64,000 nt of DNA from Sphingobacteruim zhuxiongii. Lineage in GTDB: Bacteria; Bacteroidota; Bacteroidia; Sphingobacteriales; Sphingobacteriaceae. Numbering within the stretch: the stretch's first letter is position 1; each line of letters opens with the position of its first letter. The notes below the pieces were generated by a model. That model did not search any database. It saw nothing but the letters and a program-made list of their open reading frames with translations, and was not told where the DNA came from. Made by a program: the position numbers and the translations under genes. This document shows, in pieces, positions 11,101 to 21,000 of the stretch. The stretch is from positions 2,914,001-2,978,000 of the forward strand of contig NZ_CP045652.1 in assembly GCF_009557615.1 (NCBI RefSeq), in the 5' to 3' direction.

Positions 11101-12431
11101 CCTATCCAAACGTTCGACTTACTGTCTATAAAAATGTTCTTTACATGATTGTTTGAAAGCGACGAGGCCTGATGTTGAATATGCTTAAAATGCTTCTGCA
11201 CCTTCTTAGATTGGTCTAAATAATCTAATCCTCCTCCCTCAGTACCTACCCAAAAGCCCCCTTTCGAGTCTTGGGCAATACTACTAACGACATTATAGGA
11301 TAGGCTTGCTATACGACCATCCTTACTATAATGCTGAAAAACAGGTAAGTGCCTATCAAAAACACAAACTCCTCCATAATAGGTACCTATCCAAATGGAA
11401 CCTCTTCGATCTTGAAAAACTGGACGTATTGAATTATCGGATAGTGAATTGATATCTGTTTCTTTCTTCAGGTAATGAACAAAGCCTTTCCCCTCTTCAT
11501 AATAATTTAGACCATTTATTGTTCCGATCCAATAGCCTCCTTGCTTGTCTTTGATAAGACTGCGAACATCGTTACTACTAATCGACGAGCCTGTCGGCAG
11601 ACTGCTTTTGGTGGTCAAATAGCTGAAGGATTTTTTAGACTCATCAAAGACGTTTATCCCACCTTCCTTTGTTCCAATCCAAAACAGCCCAGGTTTCATT
11701 TCATAAACAAAGCGTACTTCTTCTTGATTTAACTGGTTTGCTTTCTCTTGAAAACTATATAGCAACTTATTCAAACCTGTTTTGCCTCCTGCAGAAAATA
11801 CATAAAGGCCACCATTGGTACTTACCCATAATCGGCTTTTCGCATCCTGATAAACATGTTGAATATTACCGGCGTTGTTTGGAAAAGATTGATTACTGAT
11901 ATTCCTGCCATTAAATGCCAATTGTATATCAAAGGAATCGGCATTTCCTAGTATTCGAAATAAACCCTGATTGCTACTAATCCATATATTTCCTTGCTTA
12001 TCCTCAGTTATTCCATAAATAAGCGGCTGGGTTGCTGACTTATCATTAATCGGAATTCGTTGAAAGTCATCGGTATCTCGATGATATAAGTTAAGCCCTA
12101 AAGCTGTTCCGACCCATAGCCTCTTTTTTGAGTCTTCGAAAAGCATAGTGATATAGCTATCTGTTAGGGAACTTGTGTCTGATAGTGCGGTTCGATAAAT
12201 TCGAAACTTACTAGCGTCGTAACGGTTTAATCCATCTCGAGTGCCAATCCAAATGAAGTCTTGATGATCTTGCAGAATAGAAAAGATTGTGCTTTGCGAT
12301 AAACCATCTTTCGTTGATAAATGAAAAAAACGAGCCTGCTGCGATTGTGCGTTAACAAAATGCATTGAAATTAGAAAACAAGAAAACAGCATGGCACACA
12401 GGATCCTTCTCATACTTGGCTTATTTGGCAT
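8193..12431 (-). CDS. Hybrid two-component system regulator (HTCS)
   Basis: The 1412-aa protein fuses a sensor kinase and a transcription factor. In order: signal peptide (1-29); a periplasmic two-propeller sensor built from repeated IWIGT..GLN-type blades (about 30-740); a Y_Y_Y Ig-like domain (about 740-805); a membrane helix (about 812-835); a HisKA domain with phospho-acceptor His in VSHELRTPL (about 870); and HATPase_c with DYGPGIP and GIGLSL motifs. A receiver domain has its phospho-acceptor Asp in ISDVMMPKIDG (about 1197), and a C-terminal AraC-type double HTH covers about 1310-1395. HTCS proteins sense a glycan breakdown product in the periplasm and activate the linked PUL. It lies 110 bp downstream of PUL2 on the same strand, so PUL2 and the GH2-lyase gene are the likely targets. 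All catalytic motifs appear intact. Confidence 0.96.
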   Translation of the reverse strand: MPNKPSMRRILCAMLFSCFLISMHFVNAQSQQARFFHLSTKDGLSQSTIFSILQDHQDFIWIGTRDGLNRYDASKFRIYRTALSDTSSLTDSYITMLFEDSKKRLWVGTALGLNLYHRDTDDFQRIPINDKSATQPLIYGITEDKQGNIWISSNQGLFRILGNADSFDIQLAFNGRNISNQSFPNNAGNIQHVYQDAKSRLWVSTNGGLYVFSAGGKTGLNKLLYSFQEKANQLNQEEVRFVYEMKPGLFWIGTKEGGINVFDESKKSFSYLTTKSSLPTGSSISSNDVRSLIKDKQGGYWIGTINGLNYYEEGKGFVHYLKKETDINSLSDNSIRPVFQDRRGSIWIGTYYGGVCVFDRHLPVFQHYSKDGRIASLSYNVVSSIAQDSKGGFWVGTEGGGLDYLDQSKKVQKHFKHIQHQASSLSNNHVKNIFIDSKSNVWIGTYTGGINLLRSDGQGFDHIKNDPSDPSSLSSNNVYSINEDKGGNLWIGTYGGGLNLKKAGTKGYFEQYIPGKKAPYALSSDMVRKVFIDSRQNIWVGTENGLNVRWAGNEHFDVFFPKTDDLNSISGSIILSIFEDSKRRLWIGTSKEGLNEFDYKTKTFKRYTQKDGLPGNNIVGILEDANKLWISTNNGICSFSPERKVFTSFNTKDGLLGNEFSIGAAYKSQEGEMLFGGTHGITSFQPNQIASSSYQPKVVFTDLRIHNQPVEPMPGGILTHQLVVNPNLQLPYNKNTFSIYFATLNYVTPEKNKYAYKLEGLEEEWNYVSIPTATYTNLSPGKYTLLIKGASNDAIWSEEVNRLELTILPPFWLTWWAITIYVLFGIAVFYMIISFIKSKSELKYQLELMNLATSHERKVAEMKANFFTKVSHELRTPLMLILSPLQQLLTNNTEQETHKQTLQLMKKNAQRLLQLVNELLDVRKNELGLLKLQVSSNDLYAAITDVLESFKTDFLNKHIAIKIERDEHLPSVWVDPIQFEKVCFNVISNALRFSPEQAEIKVEIRKHEATQKYNKGFLQLCITDYGPGIPAQELETVFELFYQGDQNLSSKKYSSGIGLSLAKDIMELHHGDIFVKSQNEKEGKPSFTTFIIRIPIGNDHFRLEEITQEKVDEKSSNFETSSAIPLLFNTPVEGAEKNMPSQVDAKERKLVLLVDDNEEILQFLYQQLQKNYQVILARDGEEAWELTSEQLPDIVISDVMMPKIDGVSLAKMMKANAATSHIPVILLTALSSTEDIKSGMYAGSDDYLTKPVNIEILALKIQNILYTQHSFRKHFIREYLLKDSPTDNKQEHEEMSFLAQLVQFIEEHLAEEELNVMQLTTHFGMSRPVLYRKVKQLTGLSIIELINAIRLRTAAKLLGSGQLTISEVAYAVGFSDPKWFSKTFKAFYGVTPTQFINLDVEEKVKIISVSKF

Positions 12432-12490
12432 CTACATAATAGACATTTTCGAGGAATTATTCAAATCAATGTAGTCCTTATAAACAAATA

Positions 12491-12518
12491 ATACCAACCC
12501 AATAAATTGGGTTGGTAA
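12491..12518 (-). terminator. Probable terminator at the end of PUL2
   Basis: A perfect 11-bp stem (12492-12502 with 12507-12517, core ACCAACCCAA) has a 4-nt TAAA loop. On the minus strand the downstream sequence is T-rich (ATTATTTGTTT) but not a pure T-run. It lies 24 bp after the stop of the small lipoprotein gene and before the HTCS gene, so it probably separates the two. Confidence 0.7.
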
Positions 12519-12541
12519 ATAGCTATTCGCTAAAGAACAGT

Positions 12542-13081
12542 TTAGTCGATGTTGATTGTCCTCTTAAAAGCTGTTGAAAATATATCTACACGGAATTGCT
12601 CCTGAACATTATCTTGCAAATTGATTGCTACTGTACGCCTGCCAGTTGCAGCCGAATTGTTCAATAATTTGATATAGATCTTTGCTTGATCTTTCTTCGC
12701 CTTAGGGAAAATCAATTCGTATTTCCCAGCGATAGGATTCAACTTATTCCCCGAAGCATCTACTACCTCGAAGTCTTTTCCAATCTCCGCCGGGCTATTG
12801 ATGCCATCTACACTTACAATATAATTGGCAACGGCATCGTAGCTTCTTTCAAATTCTGAATAGAATTGAACGGGTAATTCCAATAACGCAGTTTGGGAAC
12901 GCTTTACTGTTACGGCAGAGTTGTTATTTGGAACATAAACAATATAATAATGATGTTCATATTCTGGCAAACCGGCCATCACATCACGATCTTCTTTACA
13001 AGAAAACAGCGTAGTAATCGTCATCAAAAGCACTAAAACTCGAACGGTATTACTTCTTATTTTATCTAAATTCGTTTTCAT
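12542..13081 (-). CDS. Small PUL lipoprotein, DUF4843/DUF1735-like
   Basis: I start the gene at the ATG at 13079-13081, one base after the susD2 stop, giving 179 aa; an upstream in-frame ATG would overlap susD2. The N-terminus is a lipoprotein signal with cleavage cysteine in TTLFSC. The rest looks like an all-beta domain with the pattern of DUF4843/DUF1735 proteins: a LPVQFYSEFERSYD stretch, then VEVDA-type and IKLLNN strands. Such proteins follow susD in many PULs and are thought to be surface glycan-binding or accessory lipoproteins. The family assignment rests on pattern only, and the function is not established. Confidence 0.75.
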   Translation of the reverse strand: MKTNLDKIRSNTVRVLVLLMTITTLFSCKEDRDVMAGLPEYEHHYYIVYVPNNNSAVTVKRSQTALLELPVQFYSEFERSYDAVANYIVSVDGINSPAEIGKDFEVVDASGNKLNPIAGKYELIFPKAKKDQAKIYIKLLNNSAATGRRTVAINLQDNVQEQFRVDIFSTAFKRTINID

Positions 13082-13082
13082 A

Positions 13083-14741
13083 TTATTTCCAGTTAGGGTT
13101 TTGAACAACTGCACCACCACTTAACGAAATCTCATTCAAGGGTACAGGATATAAATAATCTTTCGATGGGTCAAAACGACGCGTACTTTTATCTTCAACG
13201 ATCAGAATTTGATCGGCATTTAGATTTAAGTTTTTGATATCCGCCCCTACCCAGTCTGTTGCATTGTATTTTGCACCAAGTAGAGTTTGCGTTAAAGCAT
13301 GTTCTGCTAACTTCCAACGGATAATATCTGGATAACGGAAACCTTCGAAAGCCAACTCCACATTTCTTTCACGACGTATTTCTTCCAACATACTTAATTG
13401 ATTTGTTGTAACGAAAGCGTTCGACAGTGAAACATTCATTCCTACACGCGCTCGTAATAAGTTAATTGACTTATTCAAATCATCGTCGGAAATTGATCCA
13501 TTGAGCTCAAATTGCGCTTCCGCATAATTCAATAAAACTTCCGCATATCGAATTAATATTTTATCTGTTGTACCAGAACCAGACGTTTGCCAATCGGGGA
13601 TATTAAATCCTTTCTTAGTTGCATATGCCGTACGAGATCCTAATGTCGTTGTAGGTGTCCATGTTCCTTTATAGGCCTGTTCTCCAGCACGAAATACAGT
13701 CAAGCCTAAGCGCGGATCCCTATTGTCTAAAACTTCATTATAGCTGGCTTCTGCACCTTCAGCCACATAGAAAGAAGATCTTTTAGCTTTCAATTCGTTG
13801 CGTTCATTATATGCTGGTAATCCATCCGCATAAAGATATTGACGGATAAAATTACGTGTCATAGCAACGCGACCATTTTCAAGATCTCGAGAATAGTTAT
13901 GGGCCAGAATAACATTGGAAGCATCAACTCCATAGATCTTCACAAAGATATTTTCTGAATTGGACGGTCCCTCTCCCTCTTGATTAAAAAGCTTCGAGTA
14001 GTCCGCCAATAGCTGATGCCCTTGTTGCATTACATAGCTAGAACCGTCGACTGCTTGCTGTAAATGCGTCTGCGCATCAGATCCACCGTGATATTTAGCA
14101 TATGTTCCTAGGAATAAACCGATTCGTCCTTTTAAAGCTTGTGCGGTGCTTTTGCTAACACGTCCATAATCGGCAGCAGGAATAGATTTCATTGTTGGTA
14201 ACCAATCCTTCGCATAATCTAAATCCTCATAAAGCTGCTTTGCAATTTCCGCCTTAGGCGTTCTAGGCATATTCAACTCTGGTGAATTAAAGTCCAATGT
14301 TTTCGTTAGAAAAGGTACATCACCATAGCGCTGTATCAACTGAAAGTACGCATAAGCTCTGAAGAACTTGGCTTCTGCAAAATATCTATTCTTAATGTCT
14401 TCACTTAAGCTTGCCTTCTCTCCTTTGATTAAGATATTATTGGCCGTGAATATCATTTTATAGGGGTCTGACCAATTTGCGCTTGTACTAGGAATACTCC
14501 ATGCGCCGTTACTAGTCAAGTTTACAGTTTGGTTGACATTATCGTCGCCACGATTATCCAATTCGAAACCATCTAGCTGTTGGTATAATCTATTGGCAGC
14601 AAATCTTAGGTCAGATTCTGTATTCCAGAATTCTTGATCTGAGAATGTCGTTTCTGGGAAGCGGTCTAAGCTACAGCTGGCCGTCATACTTAAGGCTGCC
14701 ACTATAGCGATATTGGTGAATATAGTTTTTAATGCTTTCAT
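13083..14741 (-). CDS. SusD/RagB-family glycan-binding lipoprotein (PUL2)
   Basis: The 552-aa protein starts with a lipoprotein signal whose cysteine is in SMTASC (residue 23). The N-terminal SusD segment follows (RFPETTFSDQEFWNTESDLRFAANRLYQ). Typical C-terminal features are ILIRYAEVLLNYAEAQ and IRRERNVELAFEGFRYPDIIRW, with the final VVQNPNWK. It should bind substrate at the cell surface as the lid of SusC. It follows susC2 by 11 bp and precedes the small lipoprotein gene by one base, so all three are almost certainly cotranscribed. Confidence 0.96.
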   Translation of the reverse strand: MKALKTIFTNIAIVAALSMTASCSLDRFPETTFSDQEFWNTESDLRFAANRLYQQLDGFELDNRGDDNVNQTVNLTSNGAWSIPSTSANWSDPYKMIFTANNILIKGEKASLSEDIKNRYFAEAKFFRAYAYFQLIQRYGDVPFLTKTLDFNSPELNMPRTPKAEIAKQLYEDLDYAKDWLPTMKSIPAADYGRVSKSTAQALKGRIGLFLGTYAKYHGGSDAQTHLQQAVDGSSYVMQQGHQLLADYSKLFNQEGEGPSNSENIFVKIYGVDASNVILAHNYSRDLENGRVAMTRNFIRQYLYADGLPAYNERNELKAKRSSFYVAEGAEASYNEVLDNRDPRLGLTVFRAGEQAYKGTWTPTTTLGSRTAYATKKGFNIPDWQTSGSGTTDKILIRYAEVLLNYAEAQFELNGSISDDDLNKSINLLRARVGMNVSLSNAFVTTNQLSMLEEIRRERNVELAFEGFRYPDIIRWKLAEHALTQTLLGAKYNATDWVGADIKNLNLNADQILIVEDKSTRRFDPSKDYLYPVPLNEISLSGGAVVQNPNWK

Positions 14742-14752
14742 ATGACTAGGTA

Positions 14753-17700
14753 TTAAAGGGTCATGTTAAGACCAAATGAAACGGTACGGAAAAAAGGGTA
14801 AGTTGTCGCCCCAACATTATTTGGAACTTCAGGGTCGAATACTTCCATCACCTTGGTGGATTCCCAAAGATCTTGTCCCGAGAAGAATACTCTCAACTTC
14901 CGGATTGCTTCTGATTTGATTGGCAGTGTATAGCCAAGCTGAACATTCTTTAAGCGTAAGTAAGCTCCATTTTGAATCCATTTATCGGACGGTCTATAAT
15001 TATGCGAGCTTGTCTGATACATTCGAGGAAATGTTGCATTAGAATTCTCTGGAGACCAATGATCTAAATGGATCGTCCAAGGTAAGTCTGCGGTTCCAAG
15101 CATAGGCGATAAGGTTTCTGTTGCAATAACAAAAGAACGTTTAGCAACACCTTGAAACATCGCGCTGAAGTCGAATCCTTTGTACTGGAAGCCCATATTG
15201 AAGCCGTAGAAATAACGACCATTGGATGTTCCGTAATTAACAAGATCGCCAGGATTGTTTGGTGTACCCTCTCCTGCCGAAATAACGCCATCACCGTTCT
15301 CATCTAAATACTTCACGTCACCAGCCCCAGCATTGTTTGGAAAAAACGGTGTGTTGACCTGCTGCTTATACTGTTCGTATTCTTCTTTGGATTGGAAATA
15401 ACCATCGGTTTTATATCCCCATACGGTGTTCATCGGATAACCTTCAAGAAGGTCTACAACACCTTCATTTACGATATTTCTACCATCAAAACGAACGAGT
15501 TCATTTTGATTATCAGATAAGTTAAATCCTACAGAATACCTAAATTGATTGATTTTATCTTTCCATTTTACATCAAACTCCCATCCCCAACTTTTCAGTT
15601 CACCAACGTTGAAGTACGGCACGTCAATCCCGATGATGGAAGGCAGATTCAACGCAGCCAACATATTTTTGTTACGCTTTACGTAGTAGTCGCCAGTAAA
15701 GGCAAGGCGATTTTTCAAGACAGCGAAGTCAAGTCCAATATTACTTTGCTGAACAACCTCCCAGGTCTTTTGTGGTGAAGCCAATTGCTTTTGAAACAAG
15801 TATTGTTCGCGAACATCGTTGAACACCAAATACGGGTTATCACTTGCGCTTTCGCGAAGTCCACTTGACAATAGCGGTATATAGTCGTACAGTCCTAAAG
15901 ATGCACCATTACCCAATTGTCCCCAAGAAGCACGAACTTTTAATAAATCGAAAACCGTTTGATCTTTCATAAAGGCTTCCTGATCTAGTCTCCATGCTGC
16001 AGAAAATGAAGGAAACATTTCCCAACGATTCTCTGGTGCCAACCTCGAACTACCATCATATCTAAACGATGCTTCAAATAGATAGCGTTCTTTAAAGTTG
16101 TAGTTCAATCTTCCAAAGTATGAGCCAATTGCCCATGTTTGAATATCATCTCCATTTGTCTTCGTTGCTGGATTACCATAATTCAAACTATAGAAGTCAT
16201 TGGTAATTAATGATTGCGCTCCAGCTACCAATTCGTCTTTGCGATATTCTTCAAATGATGTACCTCCTAGAATCGTGAAGTTATGATCTTCAGCAACTTT
16301 GAAATTATAGGATGCAACCGCTTGTAGATTATTTAGATATCCTCTATTCTTTGCGCGATCGGTTGAATTTGGATCATTTACTTTCGAACGAATCGTGTTT
16401 GTTGTTCTTCCATACCATACGATTGTACGACGATCACGTTGCATATTGTAATAGTCTTGATTTCGAGAAGCCGAAATATCGATATTTAAGCCGTCTACAA
16501 TATTCTTAATCTTTAGGTTCGCACGACCAGTAAAAGATTCGTATAAGCGTCTGTAAAGGCCACCGTTTTGTTGAATATCAATCGGATTGATTTGCAAGTC
16601 TCCATTGAAAGGCTGCCCTGTGATATCTTCGGCTGGTGTATATAGACTCTGACGTGTTCTGCTTCGATACATACGGTTAATGATCTGCTGCGTACCGTAG
16701 GCATTTTGATTAATTTCAGATCCTACATAATTAGCTGCGATATCCAGCTGAACATACTTATTTACTTCTGCTGATAAGTTCGTCCGGATAGTGTAGCGCG
16801 AGTTATCATCTGGTCCATACCGTAATACGCCATTTCTGTTATAATATCCTCCGGAGACATTATATGTCACCTTCTCACCACCACCACTTAAAGAAAGATT
16901 GTGATTATGCATATCGCTATACTTGTTCATTCCCTCCTTTATCCAGTTATTGTTTCCAAAATACTCCCAACGATCTTGTGTAGGATTCGGTCTGTACCAG
17001 AAATTCGGGTTTTTTAACCATTCTAGCTGTTCTTCTGTGAATTCAGGGTTCCCCGTCGCATTAGATCTAGCCTCATCAATTAAAACCTGCTCGTCCCATG
17101 AGTTTAAGCGCTCTGGACGACGCGCAGCGATATTGATACCGTAATAGTTATTGTAGTTAATTGTCGGTTTTCCAGCTTTCCCTTTCTTGGTTGTCACTAA
17201 AACAACACCTCCCGCAGCTCTAGCACCATATATTGCAGATGCAGAAGCATCTTTTAATACCGATATAGATTCTACGTCGTCAGGATTGATTAAGTTTAAA
17301 TCCATCTCTATCCCATCGACCAACACCAAGGCAGACATGCTATTGACTGAACTGAAGCCACGAACCCGAATACCACTTCCCTCATCCCCAGGATTTCCAC
17401 TACTGCGCGTAATCGAGACGCCAGGTAGTACACCTTGCAAAGCGGAAGTTAAGTTTACATTAGGGCGGTCTACAAGTTCTTCACCAGCTACCTGGCTCAC
17501 GGCACCACTTAGATTTACTTTCTTTTGGGTACCATAACCTACGACAACAACCTCGTCAAGATTTTCTTGGTTTTCGACTAGCGTTACTTGAAGATTAGAT
17601 TGAGTTCCAATCGTAAGTTCTTGTGTTTGATAACCTAATAATCGGAATTGTAAAATAGCTCCATTGGCAACTTGCAATCGAAACTCCCCTGCTTCATTCG

Positions 17701-17881
17701 TTGAAGTACCTTGTTGGCTGTTTTTAATAGATACGCTGACATTGGCGGCAGGCGTTCCGTCTTGCAGACGTACGATGCCTTGAATAGTTCGCAGAGTTTG
17801 CGCATATGATAATTGAACAATAAAAATAAGTCCAATTATGATACAGCAGCTCCTACTGAGGTGGATGCATGATCTCATCAT
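14753..17881 (-). CDS. SusC/RagA-family TonB-dependent transporter (PUL2)
   Basis: The 1042-aa protein has a signal peptide (about 1-27, ending SYAQ) and a carboxypeptidase-regulatory-like domain (IQGIVRLQDGTPAANVSV, about 33-105). The TonB box DEVVVVGYGTQKKVNLSGAV and a plug with the SALQGVLPGV and VLVDGIEMDLN motifs follow, then a barrel ending in SFGLNMTL. Two adjacent ATG codons make the exact start ambiguous by one residue. It is first in a susC-susD-lipoprotein unit and has its own promoter region (17882-18024), which carries the direct repeats listed separately. Confidence 0.96.
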   Translation of the reverse strand: MMRSCIHLSRSCCIIIGLIFIVQLSYAQTLRTIQGIVRLQDGTPAANVSVSIKNSQQGTSTNEAGEFRLQVANGAILQFRLLGYQTQELTIGTQSNLQVTLVENQENLDEVVVVGYGTQKKVNLSGAVSQVAGEELVDRPNVNLTSALQGVLPGVSITRSSGNPGDEGSGIRVRGFSSVNSMSALVLVDGIEMDLNLINPDDVESISVLKDASASAIYGARAAGGVVLVTTKKGKAGKPTINYNNYYGINIAARRPERLNSWDEQVLIDEARSNATGNPEFTEEQLEWLKNPNFWYRPNPTQDRWEYFGNNNWIKEGMNKYSDMHNHNLSLSGGGEKVTYNVSGGYYNRNGVLRYGPDDNSRYTIRTNLSAEVNKYVQLDIAANYVGSEINQNAYGTQQIINRMYRSRTRQSLYTPAEDITGQPFNGDLQINPIDIQQNGGLYRRLYESFTGRANLKIKNIVDGLNIDISASRNQDYYNMQRDRRTIVWYGRTTNTIRSKVNDPNSTDRAKNRGYLNNLQAVASYNFKVAEDHNFTILGGTSFEEYRKDELVAGAQSLITNDFYSLNYGNPATKTNGDDIQTWAIGSYFGRLNYNFKERYLFEASFRYDGSSRLAPENRWEMFPSFSAAWRLDQEAFMKDQTVFDLLKVRASWGQLGNGASLGLYDYIPLLSSGLRESASDNPYLVFNDVREQYLFQKQLASPQKTWEVVQQSNIGLDFAVLKNRLAFTGDYYVKRNKNMLAALNLPSIIGIDVPYFNVGELKSWGWEFDVKWKDKINQFRYSVGFNLSDNQNELVRFDGRNIVNEGVVDLLEGYPMNTVWGYKTDGYFQSKEEYEQYKQQVNTPFFPNNAGAGDVKYLDENGDGVISAGEGTPNNPGDLVNYGTSNGRYFYGFNMGFQYKGFDFSAMFQGVAKRSFVIATETLSPMLGTADLPWTIHLDHWSPENSNATFPRMYQTSSHNYRPSDKWIQNGAYLRLKNVQLGYTLPIKSEAIRKLRVFFSGQDLWESTKVMEVFDPEVPNNVGATTYPFFRTVSFGLNMTL

Positions 17882-17914
17882 AACTGATAGGTTTTAATTT
17901 GGTAAAATAAGTTT

Positions 17915-17946
17915 CTCGAGTAGACTCGAGTAAGACAAATGTCTTA
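17915..17946. promoter_or_regulatory. Two adjacent inverted repeats in the susC2 leader
   Basis: CTCGAGT-AG-ACTCGAG (17915-17930) is directly followed by TAAGACA-AA-TGTCTTA (17931-17946). Both are perfect 7-bp inverted repeats with 2-nt centres. On the minus strand the second includes GACATTTG, a 7/8 match to the Bacteroidota -7 element TAnnTTTG, at 17936-17943. They may be operators or structure in the 5' RNA; they have no T-run. Confidence 0.45.
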
Positions 17947-17963
17947 ATTGGTTAAAATTGTAT

Positions 17964-17999
17964 GGGGTAGAAATTGCTCTATTAGGGGTAGAAATTGCT
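17964..17999 (-). promoter_or_regulatory. Direct repeat upstream of susC2, candidate HTCS binding site
   Basis: The 15-bp sequence GGGGTAGAAATTGCT (plus strand) occurs twice, at 17964-17978 and 17985-17999, with a 21-bp period (two helical turns). It lies 83-118 bp upstream of the susC2 start and about 20 bp upstream of the -7-like element. Direct repeats in this phase are typical for dimeric AraC-type activators, and the nearby HTCS has an AraC-type DNA-binding domain. Confidence 0.6.
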
Positions 18000-18024
18000 T
18001 TTTACAGCATTCTTTTCAAACTAT

Positions 18025-21000
18025 TTAAAGAATCCACAGCAAGGGATGTCGCATCGGTGAATTTCGACGAACTTCCAATTCACTATAGTTTAAAGGCAGT
18101 TTCATCCAAGCTGCCAATAAGTCTTCTCGTTGATAATCCTGCGCTCCGAAAAGCAAGAAAGAATGTGCAATAGGCCAATTGTCCCAATACATAACATCTT
18201 GGGGATATGACCACTTTGCTTTATCAACTATATACGGATACATGAAGTCAATCCCTTTTTCTAAGTTCTTCCCATCCGCGGTCAATCTTGCGATATTTGG
18301 ACTATGCTTTTGAAGTATACGCGTTATTCCAGCAAAGATATCTAAGTTAAAAAGTGAATATCCGTAGGGTTTTGTTCGCGCCAATTCTAACGGAAAACTG
18401 CCATTGTCAGCCATTTGATTTGGAAGGATTACTTCTTGGAAGCGGTGTACACATGAATCGAGGATAGCCTGATTTTCTGTATAACGCGCAAATGCTGCTG
18501 CCTGTAATAACCAGCACGAGGCATGATTATTCTTTGTGGCTTTCTCCTCAAGACCATATGGATGTGTGTTCATCCATTGCAAATAAGACGCAAACCATTC
18601 GTTGATAGCCTGCTGCTCCGTTGCATTCAACTCTCCAGCAGTTTTCAAATGCTCCATCGAACGGGCAACTTCAATCAAGTGAATACCATCAATCAATCCA
18701 ATACCCCGTCCGGATGCTACCCCTTTAATTGCTTGCGCATAGTTCATTGAAGGATTCATATGCGTGTTTTTATCCATGAACCATGCTTTTGCGTGTGCAA
18801 TTGCTTGCTTTGCATAGCGATGGTCTTTTGTTAATAACCAACCAGAAACTAAGTCGCTAACGATATCTCCAAAGCCCATCAATAATTCCCGATGCGCTAC
18901 AAAGTTTTCCGGGTTGCTCATTCCATCCTTACGGATATAGGGACCGTCTGGATTCGCAGGATTTGGCCACCAATAATCGCCTTCAGAATAAAAGTCATTC
19001 TTTGTCCCTAAACTACGTTCGCTTGTAATAGAGCTGATCGTCTTAATTGGCGCTTTTAGAGCTTTTTCCGCATCTTGTATAACCTGTGTTTTCAAGCGTT
19101 CAATAACTTGATCCTTCACGTTAACTGTATTCCCTTCAATGGGCAATACTGTCGATCCTATTTGATCCCCTTTAACGGATACGACTCCGTTTTTCCCCGT
19201 ACGTACAAATCGAATTAAGGCACGTCCGTTATAAGCTTGTAAACGACTACTCCCGTCAGATGTTCCTTGATCAATAATTAAAAAGCCATCACCCGCAGAA
19301 GCAAACTCTAAATACTCTCGACTATCAAGAACAGGAATTCCCTTTGCATCTAGGAACTTCGCCTCAAGCAAAACAGTATCTCCTTTAGTCTCTATGGCTG
19401 CTAAGCTGATACTCGCAGACTTACCCCACTTCTCTGTTTGATAGTGTTGGGTTATCTGATCTTCAATCTGTAATTTCCCTTTTTTAGCAATCGCCTTAAA
19501 ATTATTCTCACCTTTTTTAAACTTCACCATCCAGCGCAGTCCGGCTGCAGGGAAGTCTTGGGAATTGCGTTTTTTCTTTCCAAGGCTAATTCCATTGTGG
19601 AATAACTCAACCTCCTCGACATTAGAATATACTTTTACCATACGTTCCTGCCCTTCTTCTCCCCAACGCGTTGGCCAGCTATGTCCGTAAATACGTACCA
19701 TTGGTTCTTCTGTCCAGTAGGATTGGAATACATAAAATGATTCCTTTTTATTTAGATTACGTTCAACTACGCCCTTTTGATTCATATAAGGCACTGGGTT
19801 TTCTGGACGTACTGGCGTTGTAAAATCTTTAAATGGCCAATATGCGGTACCAGTCAACCAAGGCATTGTTTCTTGTTCTTTTAGATGCCAATCGATCAAA
19901 TTGACAATATAACTTTCGCTCCAATCACCATCTTTCGATACTCGTGCTGGACCACCAAATAAGGAAGCATCACCTGCACGCTCATCGGCGGAAGTACTAC
20001 GCATCACTTCGGATAAACCTTCGTCTGGCGTTTCCGAATGGCGACGAGCATGACTATCTCCCCCCCACTCGACATGTAAAAAATGGTTTACACGATCGAA
20101 TTCTGTCTTACTTGCAGTCTTATAATCGGTATAGACACCGCGGTACCAACCCGCCCAAATCGATGGAGAATAAACGTCAACAATATCCTTACAGAAATCA
20201 CAACGACGAATTGCCGTCTTTCTTGAATCATCAAGCTTATGAGAAAGCTGATGTAATTCGCTCATAAATGCGCGTATCTTTTGTTGGTCAAATTCATTAA
20301 AATCGCCAGGCCAGTCGTTTTCATTCCCCAATCCCCAAATAATAATGGAAGGGTGATTATAATGTTGTTCAATCATGTTTGTCAACATGCGACGAGCTTG
20401 CTCTTTGTAAACCGGGCCTCCTAAGCCTCCTCTACACCAAGGAATCTCTTCCCATACTAATATTCCTAATTGGTCACATGCTTCTAATACGATTCTAGAT
20501 TGCTGGTAATGCCCAAGACGGATAAAGTTAACCCCCATGTCTTTCATCAGGCGCATCTCATCCCAAATCTGCGCTTCAGTCATTGCTTGCCCAACGGCAG
20601 CATGATCCTCATGCCGGTGTGTTCCTCGTAATAATAAGCGCTCACCATTGAGTTTAAACGGGCCAGATGCTACAAACTCGAAAGATCGAAAACCAATCTG
20701 TTGCTTCAATACTGCCGTATCTTTGCCTGCAATTGCAGCAAGCTCAACACGATAAAGATTCGGTTGATCAGGACTCCATAACATAGGTTTAGCAACTTGG
20801 AAAGATGCCAAACTAAAATTACCATCTGCAGCAATAGAAATCGTTTGTTGCTTGATTAAAATTTGCTTCCCACGAGGATCATATATTTTCGTTTGCAGTG
20901 TGGCTTCCGTTAGCTTAGCCGGATTAAAGAGTCTGCCCTTTAAAGCTACCGTAGCCCCTTTTAAATTGGGCTGAAGAGCAATATCAGAAAATACATGTTG

